From an uncultured Pelagibacteraceae bacterium (GTDB lineage Bacteria > Pseudomonadota > Alphaproteobacteria > Pelagibacterales > AG-422-B15), in the NCBI GenBank assembly GCA_902524285.1, contig CABZCR010000003.1:29469-93468 (forward strand): a stretch of 64,000 nt of DNA, in the 5' to 3' direction. Numbering within the stretch: position 1 is the stretch's first letter; every line of letters begins with the position of its first letter. This document shows, piece by piece, positions 18,023 through 25,820 of the stretch. Below the pieces are notes generated by a model. It saw only the letters and a list, made by a program, of their open reading frames with translations, had not been told where the DNA came from and ran no database searches. The translations under genes were made by a program, and so were the position numbers.

Positions 18023-18550
18023 TTAAATTCTCTCAGCCAAAAAAATAGCAGCTTTTGTTGTTTCATTGATTGTTTTTCTTAAAACAGAATAACCAAAGGC
18101 TTCTCGAGACCCTTCATCAATAGCGGTATTTTTATGTTCAACTTCATCATCGCGAAATTTTACTAATTTTTTTCTTAATTCTTCGTCCACTCCCTCTAGT
18201 TGATCAATTTGTTTTTGATAATGTTTTTCAATAATTTCTTCAACTGCCTCAGTGCACACATAGGCTGCTTTGGGGCCCATGAGGGCAGTACCTACACCCA
18301 TTGCGTAAGCACCAATACCAAATAGGCCTTTCAGTTTTGTGGGTCTGATCTTTTTTTCTTTGGCGATATTGTCGAAAAAGTCTAAATGTTCTTCTTCATC
18401 TTTAGCCATTTTCGATATTTGGTCAAAATCTTTCTTATTTTTTTGAAGTTTGAATATCATTTTCTGGCCCTGATATATTTGCTGAGCACCAAGCTCACCT
18501 GCCTGATCAACTCTAATAATCTTTTTTAAAATTTTTTCTTTAACGTTCAT
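18023..18550 (-). CDS. coq7: Demethoxyubiquinone hydroxylase (Coq7)
   Basis: This di-iron monooxygenase makes the penultimate ring hydroxylation in ubiquinone synthesis. The ferritin-like ligands are visible as E in RVDQAGELGAQQIY, the DEEEHLDFF pair near residue 51, E in CTEAVEEIIEKHY, and RDDEVEHKNTAI near 135. The length of 175 residues matches short alphaproteobacterial Coq7. It overlaps dsbB by 11 bases; both follow yqaA on this strand. Confidence 0.93.
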   Translation of the reverse strand: MNVKEKILKKIIRVDQAGELGAQQIYQGQKMIFKLQKNKKDFDQISKMAKDEEEHLDFFDNIAKEKKIRPTKLKGLFGIGAYAMGVGTALMGPKAAYVCTEAVEEIIEKHYQKQIDQLEGVDEELRKKLVKFRDDEVEHKNTAIDEGSREAFGYSVLRKTINETTKAAIFLAERI

Positions 18551-19019
18551 TTTTCAAAAATACAAAATACAAAGTTATAGATAATAGTAAAAATGTCATA
18601 ATCAAGTTTGCCTCAGCTACCGAAATAAAATTAAATAAATAAGTAGGTTCGTCACATCTTATCAATGGAGTTTGATTAAGACTTTCTAAAAGTTTAGACT
18701 TGTCAGATAAATCAGACAAATTGGAGGTACATCCTGAATTTAAATTAACCAAGCCTCTTTCGACCAATACATGTCTTAAGGTATACAAAAATCCAAATAG
18801 TAAAATCAGAATTGAAGCATAGTTTGCGATCTTTTTAATTGTTGCTCTTTTTTCAAATTTAAAAATAATTGATGCCAGACCTATTATAATTAATAAATAG
18901 TAAGGATACCTTTCAACGAGACACATGTCACAAGGAGCCATATTAAATACGTATTGCAGTACGAATACTGCAATTATTACTAATGCTGAGATAATAAAGT
19001 TGATGTTAATAAGACTCAT
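18540..19019 (-). CDS. dsbB: Disulfide bond formation protein DsbB
   Basis: Four membrane helices and two cysteine pairs identify this protein, which reoxidises DsbA using quinone. The first pair is CDMCLVERYPYY near residue 30. The second pair is spread over the second periplasmic loop (NSGCTSNL and LIRCDEPTYLF). The length of 159 residues is standard. The neighbours yqaA and coq7 are typical in alphaproteobacteria. The TlpA-like protein at 8.7 kb is another envelope thiol protein but is not adjacent. Confidence 0.92.
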   Translation of the reverse strand: MSLININFIISALVIIAVFVLQYVFNMAPCDMCLVERYPYYLLIIIGLASIIFKFEKRATIKKIANYASILILLFGFLYTLRHVLVERGLVNLNSGCTSNLSDLSDKSKLLESLNQTPLIRCDEPTYLFNFISVAEANLIMTFLLLSITLYFVFLKNER

Positions 19020-19023
19020 AATT

Positions 19024-19653
19024 CTAGTATGTAATATATAAAATGCCTAAAATCACTAAAGTTATTAGAATAAACGAATATAAATTTATTCTTTTTTCAA
19101 ATGATTCAAGTGCAATGCTTCCAAATCGATAGATTAAATAGCCTATAAGAAAAAATCTCACTGATCTTGAGACCACACTTGCAACTAAGAAAATAAAAAA
19201 ATTAATACCTAAAAAACCACTTGTCAGTGTAACAATTTTAAAAGGAATAGGAGTAAAACCACCTATGAAAACGTAAAGGAAACCATAATTATCTATGTCA
19301 TTAATAAATGAGTTAAATGACTCAACCAAATTTAAATTCTGAAGAATAAAATTTCCCACACTATTGAAGAAGTATACACCAATAAAATATGCAATTATCG
19401 CTCCAGTGATTGAGCCAAGAACTGACAGTCCAGCAATTTTAAATATTTTCTTTTTGTCTAACGCCATCATTGGAACCATGAATATTTCTTGAGGGAATGG
19501 AAAAATAATTGCTTCAATTAATCCCATCAAAAAGATAAAAGGATAAGCGAACTTAGTTTTTATAAATCGCTCACCAAGTGAGACAAAATACGCTTTTAAG
19601 TTATGATAAATTGAGATTAACATACCATTGCTAATATATATATTTGCATACAT
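19024..19653 (-). CDS. YqaA-like DedA/SNARE-associated membrane protein
   Basis: The protein has 209 residues and several hydrophobic helices. It has the VTT/SNARE-associated (DedA-related) signature, seen in FPFPQEIFMVPMMALDKKK near residue 52 and YVFIGGFTPIPFKIVTLTSG near 130. YqaA-type members are small relatives of DedA lipid scramblases. It lies five bases before dsbB. The substrate is unknown; lipid flipping is an inference from the superfamily. Confidence 0.82.
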   Translation of the reverse strand: MYANIYISNGMLISIYHNLKAYFVSLGERFIKTKFAYPFIFLMGLIEAIIFPFPQEIFMVPMMALDKKKIFKIAGLSVLGSITGAIIAYFIGVYFFNSVGNFILQNLNLVESFNSFINDIDNYGFLYVFIGGFTPIPFKIVTLTSGFLGINFFIFLVASVVSRSVRFFLIGYLIYRFGSIALESFEKRINLYSFILITLVILGILYITY

Positions 19654-19709
19654 AATTCTACTAAGCCTTTATAACGAATATATGTAAAGTATAATAAGTC
19701 TTTAAGAAT

Positions 19710-19794
19710 GGGGATATGGCGGAATTGGTAGACGCGCCAGACTCAAAATCTGGTGCCTTCGGGCGTTCCGGTTCGACTCCGGATATCCCTACCA
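19710..19794 (+). tRNA. tRNA-Leu (anticodon CAA)
   Basis: The sequence folds into a class II tRNA. The acceptor stem is GGGGATA with TATCCCT (one G-U pair), the D arm GCGGAATTGGTAGACGC, and the anticodon arm CCAGACTCAAAATCTGG with CAA at the wobble-to-third positions. A long variable arm (TGCCTTCGGGCGT) and T arm TCCGGTTCGACTCCGGA follow. Discriminator A and an encoded CCA complete it. The long variable arm and anticodon fix leucine (UUG codons). Only nine bases separate it from the pabB start codon. Confidence 0.97.
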
Positions 19795-19803
19795 GTATTT
19801 TAT

Positions 19804-21213
19804 ATGAGAAAAAAAAAGATAAAGATAAATAAACTTGATTACATTAATCCGGAAGAAGTATTAATAAGATTTCAAGATAAAAAAAATTTAATTTTTTTAG
19901 ATAGTGCAAATAAAACGATATCTGAAAATAATCGGTATTCCTATATTGCATTTGATCCTATCTACACCATAAAGTTCAATGCAAGCAAAAATTATTTAAA
20001 TTCAAAAAAATTTGCAAGAATAAATAAATTAATATCAAGTTTTAAATCAAAAAAAATTAAATCATTACCAAAGTTTCAGTGTGGTTTAGCAGGCTATGTT
20101 TCTTATGAAGCAGGCCTTGCAAAGGAAAAGATTAAAAGTGCAAATCCATTAGAAAAAATATTGCCAAATTTATTTTTCGGTCTCTTCGATATAGTAATTG
20201 CTTTCGATAACAAATTGAAAAGAGCTTATCTTTTCTCAATTAATTTAGATAAAGAATTTAAAATTGAGCTATCACATCAAATTCGATTACAAAATGCAAA
20301 AAACTTGTACTCGGTGCCGCGGATAAATAATCCAATTAACAAACTACTTGGTTTTCAGTGGAAAAAAGATTTTGATAAAAGAAAATATATTTCAAAAATT
20401 AATAAAATACTAAATTATATAAAAAATGGTGACATATTCCAAGCTAACTTCACTCAACGTTTTTTATCTAAGATTCCAAAAGACTATGATGTCGTTCGGT
20501 ACTATTTGCATTATCGAAAAAATACAGAGACACCTTTTTCATGCTTAATTAGAAGTGAGGATTTTAATATATTTTCTTATTCACCTGAAAGATTTCTAAA
20601 ATTAGAGAATAACAAAATTATGGTTTCGCCAATAAAAGGTACAATTGAAAGGGGTGAGAGTGAATTCGAAGATGCAAAATTAAAAGAACAATTATCTTCA
20701 AGTAAGAAGGATAATGCTGAAAATTTAATGATCGTTGACGTTTTGAGAAATGACATTTCTGAAGTCTGTAAACCTGGAACGGTAAAAGTTTCTCGTTTGG
20801 CCGAACTAGAAACCTATAACAATGTTCACCATCTTGTTTCTGATATTGAGGGTACGTTATCTAAAGGTATGAATATATTTGATGTTATAAAACACTGTAT
20901 GCCTGGAGGATCCGTAACTGGGGCACCAAAAGTAAGAGCAATGCAAATTATTTCAGAATTAGAAACTTTTAAAAGAGGGGTTTATTGTGGAGCTATAGGT
21001 TTCATCTCATTTAGTGGTTATGCAGATTTTAATATCCCAATCAGAACCATTACTGTCAATAATGAAAAAGTATTTCTAAATTCTGGGGGGGGGATCGTAG
21101 CAGACTCAAAACCTTTAAATGAATATCATGAATTGAATAAAAAAGTTGAGAATCTATTACAGATTAATCAAAAATCATTGAATAAGTTTATGTCTAAGAA
21201 CAAACAAATATAA
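19804..21213 (+). CDS. pabB: Aminodeoxychorismate synthase component I
   Basis: This chorismate-utilising enzyme adds ammonia to chorismate in p-aminobenzoate and folate synthesis. Family motifs are GDIFQANFTQRF near residue 215, SPERFLKLENN, the PabB-type PIKGTIERGE (lysine instead of the TrpE alanine) near 277, and GGSVTGAPKVRAMQIISELE. The ORF-track start lies inside the tRNA; the ATG at 19804 gives a 469-residue protein. No glutaminase domain is fused. The next gene, pabC, overlaps its stop by one base, supporting PABA rather than anthranilate synthesis. Confidence 0.9.
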   Translation: MRKKKIKINKLDYINPEEVLIRFQDKKNLIFLDSANKTISENNRYSYIAFDPIYTIKFNASKNYLNSKKFARINKLISSFKSKKIKSLPKFQCGLAGYVSYEAGLAKEKIKSANPLEKILPNLFFGLFDIVIAFDNKLKRAYLFSINLDKEFKIELSHQIRLQNAKNLYSVPRINNPINKLLGFQWKKDFDKRKYISKINKILNYIKNGDIFQANFTQRFLSKIPKDYDVVRYYLHYRKNTETPFSCLIRSEDFNIFSYSPERFLKLENNKIMVSPIKGTIERGESEFEDAKLKEQLSSSKKDNAENLMIVDVLRNDISEVCKPGTVKVSRLAELETYNNVHHLVSDIEGTLSKGMNIFDVIKHCMPGGSVTGAPKVRAMQIISELETFKRGVYCGAIGFISFSGYADFNIPIRTITVNNEKVFLNSGGGIVADSKPLNEYHELNKKVENLLQINQKSLNKFMSKNKQI

Positions 21214-22034
21214 TGAAAGTTTATCTCAATAATAAATTTATAGATGAAGAAAAAGCAACTATTAACATAAAAGACCGCGGCTTACTTTTAGGAGACAGTA
21301 TTTTTGATACTTTATTATATAATAAAAACAAAATAATTTTATTTGATTTTCATTTTGCTCGATTTAATAAATCAATAAGAAATAATTATTTTAATTTCAA
21401 GTTATCAAAGAAGAATTTACAAAATATAATTTTAAAATTAATAAAAAAAAATAATCTTTTAAATAGCAAACTTTCAATAAGATATACATTGACCAGAGGG
21501 TATGCAAAGAGAAGAGGGTTAGATATTGAAAACAATCAAAAGTCAAATTTTCTTATTACTATTTCCAAATTAACCAGTAATCATACAACCATAAAGCCAT
21601 TGAAACTTAAAGTTTCAAAAATCAAAAGACTCTCAAAATCTTTGTTATCTAGAAATAAAACAAACAATTATTTTGAGAATATCCAATCAAAACTCATTGC
21701 GCAGAAAAATGGCTATGACGACGCATTAATGCTTAACGAAAGCGACAAAATTTGCTGCTGTTCAAGCTCAAATATTTATTTTGTTAAAAAAAATAAAATT
21801 TTTACCCCTCCAATCAATGATGGTGCCTTAGATGGCACTGTAAGGCGTTTATTAATTGAAAAGAAAAAGGTTGAAGTTAGAAGCATATCATTGAATAATC
21901 TTTCCAATGTAAGTGAAATATTTCTTACAAATAGCATTGGTTTGCGGCCAGTTAGTAAAATTAATAACCGTTCTTTTAAAAACGGGCCAATAACTGAAAA
22001 AATTACGGAATATTTGAATAAATTAGGTATTTAA
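21213..22034 (+). CDS. pabC: Aminotransferase class IV, probable aminodeoxychorismate lyase
   Basis: This fold type IV PLP enzyme of 273 residues probably releases pyruvate from aminodeoxychorismate to give p-aminobenzoate. It has the N-terminal DRGLLLGDSIFDTLL, the PLP lysine in the SLLSRNKTNNYFENIQSK stretch near residue 155, and FLTNSIGLRPVSKI near the end. The start overlaps the pabB stop (TAATG). Branched-chain or D-amino-acid transaminases share this fold, but the coupling to pabB favours PabC. Confidence 0.85.
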   Translation: MKVYLNNKFIDEEKATINIKDRGLLLGDSIFDTLLYNKNKIILFDFHFARFNKSIRNNYFNFKLSKKNLQNIILKLIKKNNLLNSKLSIRYTLTRGYAKRRGLDIENNQKSNFLITISKLTSNHTTIKPLKLKVSKIKRLSKSLLSRNKTNNYFENIQSKLIAQKNGYDDALMLNESDKICCCSSSNIYFVKKNKIFTPPINDGALDGTVRRLLIEKKKVEVRSISLNNLSNVSEIFLTNSIGLRPVSKINNRSFKNGPITEKITEYLNKLGI

Positions 22035-22035
22035 A

Positions 22036-23832
22036 ATGAGTGTTGTAAGTGCAGTTTCAAGAGAATTTAGTTATTTTAAGTTTTTTTTAAAATTAGTTGG
22101 ACGATCAAGAAGTTTCGACAAAAAAAAATATACAACTGTAGCTGATATTATGGAGGAACAAGTTGACAAAACTCCTGACAATATTGCTATCGAGTTTGAA
22201 GACAAGAAATACACATATCGTGAGATGGATGCTGAAGCAAACCAGATTGCAAACTGGGCAATTAATAAAGGTTATAAGACGGGAGATGTAATATCTCTTT
22301 TGATGGAAAATAAACCTGAATATATATTTACATGGTTCGGGCTTGCGAAGATCGGCGTTACAGTTGCTTGTCTCAATAACAACATAAAAAGTAAATCGCT
22401 CGCTCACTGCATTAAAAAATCGGAAAGTAAAAGTCTAATCATAAGTTCTGATTTAATGGAAAATCTTGCATCAGCTCAAGAATATATTGAAGGTAATTTA
22501 GATGTTTACGTAGCAGGTCAGGACGTTCAAGGTTATGAAACTTTAGATGGCTCACAAATTGAAAACAGTAAAGTAAGACCCAAAACTTCGTTAAGAGAAG
22601 AATTATCAAATAGCCAATCATTATTTTATATTTATACAAGTGGAACTACAGGCATGCCGAAAGCCGCAAACTTCAGCCATCAAAAATTTTTAGTTGGATG
22701 TGGTCTGCAAATGTTTTCACTTGATATGAAACCAACTGATAAAACTTACATGGTCTTACCACTCTATCATGCAACTGGTGGAGTTGTTGGTGTTGGTTCG
22801 ACATTTTGTACTGGTGGCACACTAGTATTGAGAAAGAAATTCTCTGCTGCTAGTTTTTGGGAAGATTGCGTTAAGCATGATGTAACAGTAATTACATATA
22901 TTGGTGAACTGTTTCGCTATTTAGTTGCTACAAAGAAAAGTGAATACGAAACGAAGCATAAAATTAGGGGCATATATGGTAACGGTCTCAGACCTGAAGT
23001 TTGGAAGATTGTTCAAGAAAGATTTGGTATAGATAGGATTGTTGAGTTTTATGGGGCCTCAGAGGGAAATATCTCACTAACAAATGTTGATAGTAAGTTC
23101 GGTTCAATCGGAAGAATACCCCCATATTTAAAAAGTGTATTGCCAACTAAAGTAGTTAAATTCGATGTAGAAAATGAGGTAGTGATCAGAGATGAGAATG
23201 GGTTTTGTATAGAATGTGAAGATGGTGAGGCTGGTGAGGCGATTGGATTTATACCTGATGATGATAAGTTCACGGGTAAATTTGAAGGCTATACAGACAA
23301 AGAGGCAACAAAGAAAAAAATTCTTGAGAATGTCTTTGAAAAAGGTGATCGATGGTTCTCTTCTGGAGACCTACTTAAAAAAGATAAGCAGGGATATTAC
23401 TATTTCGTTGACCGTATAGGTGATACTTTTAGATGGAAATCAGAAAATGTTTCAACTAATGAAGTAAGTGAAGCCATCTCTGCGTATAAAGGTATTGATG
23501 AAGTCAACGTTTATGGAGTTGAAGTACCCAACCAAGACGGCAGAGCCGGAATGGCTTCCTTAGTTGTAAATGATGAATTTAAATTAGAGCAACTTTATGA
23601 ATATCTGACAGAGCAATTGCCAGCTTATAGTGTTCCAGTATTTATTAGGATAAGTCCAGAAATAGAAAAAACTGGGACGTTCAAGTATAAGAAAACTGAT
23701 TTAGTAAAAGATGGTTATGACCCAACAAAAATTCAAGATCCAATTTATTTTGCTTCAGGAGATGAAAAAAAATATTTAAATTTAGATCAAGAGTCTTTTT
23801 ATAAAATTAATAGCAGAGATATTAGAATTTAA
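22036..23832 (+). CDS. FATP-type long-chain acyl-CoA synthetase
   Basis: This is an ATP/AMP-forming acyl-CoA ligase of 598 residues. The P-loop-like motif is FYIYTSGTTGMPKAAN near residue 200, the second motif FYGASEGNISLTN near 340 and the third SSGDLLKKDKQGYYYFVDRIGDTFRWKSENVS near 455. The last motif and the overall pattern resemble very-long-chain synthetase/fatty acid transport proteins (FadD6-like). It activates fatty acids or similar acids at the membrane. It starts two bases after pabC and converges with the beta-barrel gene of the export cassette, which may handle related lipids (inference). Confidence 0.85.
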   Translation: MSVVSAVSREFSYFKFFLKLVGRSRSFDKKKYTTVADIMEEQVDKTPDNIAIEFEDKKYTYREMDAEANQIANWAINKGYKTGDVISLLMENKPEYIFTWFGLAKIGVTVACLNNNIKSKSLAHCIKKSESKSLIISSDLMENLASAQEYIEGNLDVYVAGQDVQGYETLDGSQIENSKVRPKTSLREELSNSQSLFYIYTSGTTGMPKAANFSHQKFLVGCGLQMFSLDMKPTDKTYMVLPLYHATGGVVGVGSTFCTGGTLVLRKKFSAASFWEDCVKHDVTVITYIGELFRYLVATKKSEYETKHKIRGIYGNGLRPEVWKIVQERFGIDRIVEFYGASEGNISLTNVDSKFGSIGRIPPYLKSVLPTKVVKFDVENEVVIRDENGFCIECEDGEAGEAIGFIPDDDKFTGKFEGYTDKEATKKKILENVFEKGDRWFSSGDLLKKDKQGYYYFVDRIGDTFRWKSENVSTNEVSEAISAYKGIDEVNVYGVEVPNQDGRAGMASLVVNDEFKLEQLYEYLTEQLPAYSVPVFIRISPEIEKTGTFKYKKTDLVKDGYDPTKIQDPIYFASGDEKKYLNLDQESFYKINSRDIRI

Positions 23833-25019
23833 AAATATTTTGCAATTTTTAATGTTAGCTGAGAGTCTTCTTCAAACGCATATGTAAAATCATCAGCATC
23901 AATCTCTCCGTTGATACTCATATCCATAAATACTTTGAGATCATCTCTAATGCGTTGTTCAAATTCAGCGAAAAATCTATTTGAACTTCCACTCATATCA
24001 GCGACTAAACCAGCTAGTAGGCTTGTTGATTTTATATCATTTTTTGTCCATCTTAATGCTAAGACTCCTTCATTATTGAAAGCAAAGTCATTTCTGTCAT
24101 CAAATGTATATTCAACTATAATTCCTAAATCACTTGTGGTTTCTCTCAAACCATAAATAGTGTACTCTGTCCCTCCTGCTATTCCAAAGTGGCGTTCTTC
24201 CCCATTTTTTGCAGTAAGTGTCTCAAGTTTGTATAACCATGCGCCTTTCGTTGATTGAATATCTAAACTAGTTTGAGATAAAATAGGATAGTAAGTATCT
24301 AATTTTTGAGACAAAGGATTTACGTTGAGCTCCGGAGACCTGTTATTTCCGTAAAAATGAGCTATACCAATATCGTAATCATCGTAAACTGTGGAATAAC
24401 GAACTGCGGCGTCAATTTTATTTTTCTTTGATGAAGACTCATAGGCAACTGTGCTCTTATCAACTTCGAGAGCTAGCCTGGGTCTTCCATTTCTTCCTGG
24501 AAAAATCCTTTCCTTAAAAAATGACATTATGAATAAATCAAAGTTACCATATGAATGATTATAATTTAATGAAATCATCGGTTGCCCAAATTTTTTTGTT
24601 CCAGAAATATCTTCAGCTAAATTTGATTGATTGATTATATCAATAATATTAAAACTTTCGTTTACACCCCAAAAAATTAGTTCATTCCCAATTTTTAGAG
24701 TTATGTCATCAAAATATTGCTCATACTTAAATTTTTGAAAGTCAATATAACTACGTTCACTATCTTTCTCATCTATACGTCCAGTAGTGTTAATTGTAAT
24801 TTTTTGATTTCCATTATTTAAGTAGGTAATGAATGTTCCTTTTACAAAAATTGATTGATTAGAATTTGATTGGTCGTGTCTTCCATCACCATTAAAAAAT
24901 GTGGTTATCTCAGGTTGAATAAATCCATAAGCTTTATAATCAATTGCTGCTGCATTTTGTGAAGCGACTAAATATTGTAAAAATACAAAAAGAAACGAAA
25001 TAATATATTTTTTTAGCAC
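23829..25019 (-). CDS. Predicted outer-membrane beta-barrel protein of an export cassette
   Basis: The 396-residue protein has a clear signal peptide (MLKKYIISFLFVFLQYLVAS, then NAAAIDYKAYG). A long series of alternating polar and hydrophobic segments ends in a short C-terminal aromatic residue (LTLKIAKYF), as expected for an outer-membrane barrel. It includes KIGNELIFWGVNESFNIIDI, reminiscent of DUF1302/porin-like proteins. It is transcribed after the LolA-like and MMPL genes, two bases downstream, so it may be the outer-membrane part of that system. The family was not recognised with certainty. Confidence 0.65.
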   Translation of the reverse strand: MLKKYIISFLFVFLQYLVASQNAAAIDYKAYGFIQPEITTFFNGDGRHDQSNSNQSIFVKGTFITYLNNGNQKITINTTGRIDEKDSERSYIDFQKFKYEQYFDDITLKIGNELIFWGVNESFNIIDIINQSNLAEDISGTKKFGQPMISLNYNHSYGNFDLFIMSFFKERIFPGRNGRPRLALEVDKSTVAYESSSKKNKIDAAVRYSTVYDDYDIGIAHFYGNNRSPELNVNPLSQKLDTYYPILSQTSLDIQSTKGAWLYKLETLTAKNGEERHFGIAGGTEYTIYGLRETTSDLGIIVEYTFDDRNDFAFNNEGVLALRWTKNDIKSTSLLAGLVADMSGSSNRFFAEFEQRIRDDLKVFMDMSINGEIDADDFTYAFEEDSQLTLKIAKYF

Positions 25020-25021
25020 TG

Positions 25022-25819
25022 CTAATCTGCTAGTCGCAATATGCTAGACTTCTCAAAATCTTTTTTATTGATGCCTACATCTAACTCTCTATTTAGCCAT
25101 TTGAAAATAGTTATATTTTTGTTTTGGATATTTTCTACTTTCATAGTATTTGCCATCCAAATTTTATCTTTGTACAAAACATAATCCTCTAAATACAGCG
25201 TCTTTAAAAGTTCACCCTTTCTGTCATAAAAGTCTACTTTGTATGTTCGATTTAAATTATCAATAAGTGAAATTCTTTTTGAATATCCTGAATTTTCATA
25301 ATTAGGATAAGACTCTAACTTATAAAAAGTCTCATTATTTTCCATTTCTTCACCAAGAAATTTCCATTCGTACTTTCTATAGTCAGTTCCCGAAAAATCT
25401 TCAAAAGCCACCTCACTGCCCATAAATGCTCCTGATTTATTACTAGAAGAAATTCTTTTCACTCGACCCAGAGCAGGCAAATATAGCCATTGGTCATCAT
25501 CGTCACTTATGTGTGTATGTGACAGCATAACCGTGCCCTCTACGTCTTTGGGAGTTTTAAAGTAAGTCAAGCTTTTATCACCATCGTTTGGATCTAAATT
25601 CTCAAGTGTTTTAGCTGATACTTCGCGTGTTACTTCATTACCTTTGGGATCAATAAGTATCATCAATTGATCTGACACCATGTCGGTATAGCCTCTGCCA
25701 TTTTCATATGACGCTTTAGCTATTCTGAGCCCCTGTTCCTCAGCTGTTTCCGCGCTGAGATAAAATGGAAAAAGGGCAAATATGATAAATATAATTTTTG
25801 CAAATTTCATTTTTTTCAT
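25022..25819 (-). CDS. LolA-like periplasmic protein (outer membrane lipoprotein-sorting type)
   Basis: A signal peptide (MKKMKFAKIIFIIFALFPFYLSAETAEEQG) is followed by a beta-rich domain of the COG2834-type LolA-like fold. Characteristic stretches are GYTDMVSDQLMILIDPKGNE, DDDDQWLYLPALGRVKRISS, GSEVAFEDFSGTDYRKYEWK and DYVLYKDKIWMANTMKVEN. I use the ATG one base after the MMPL stop; the ORF-track start is a TTG 18 bases earlier. Proteins of this type are usually encoded beside MMPL/RND exporters and are thought to carry hydrophobic cargo across the periplasm. Confidence 0.8.
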   Translation of the reverse strand: MKKMKFAKIIFIIFALFPFYLSAETAEEQGLRIAKASYENGRGYTDMVSDQLMILIDPKGNEVTREVSAKTLENLDPNDGDKSLTYFKTPKDVEGTVMLSHTHISDDDDQWLYLPALGRVKRISSSNKSGAFMGSEVAFEDFSGTDYRKYEWKFLGEEMENNETFYKLESYPNYENSGYSKRISLIDNLNRTYKVDFYDRKGELLKTLYLEDYVLYKDKIWMANTMKVENIQNKNITIFKWLNRELDVGINKKDFEKSSILRLAD

Positions 25820-25820
25820 T

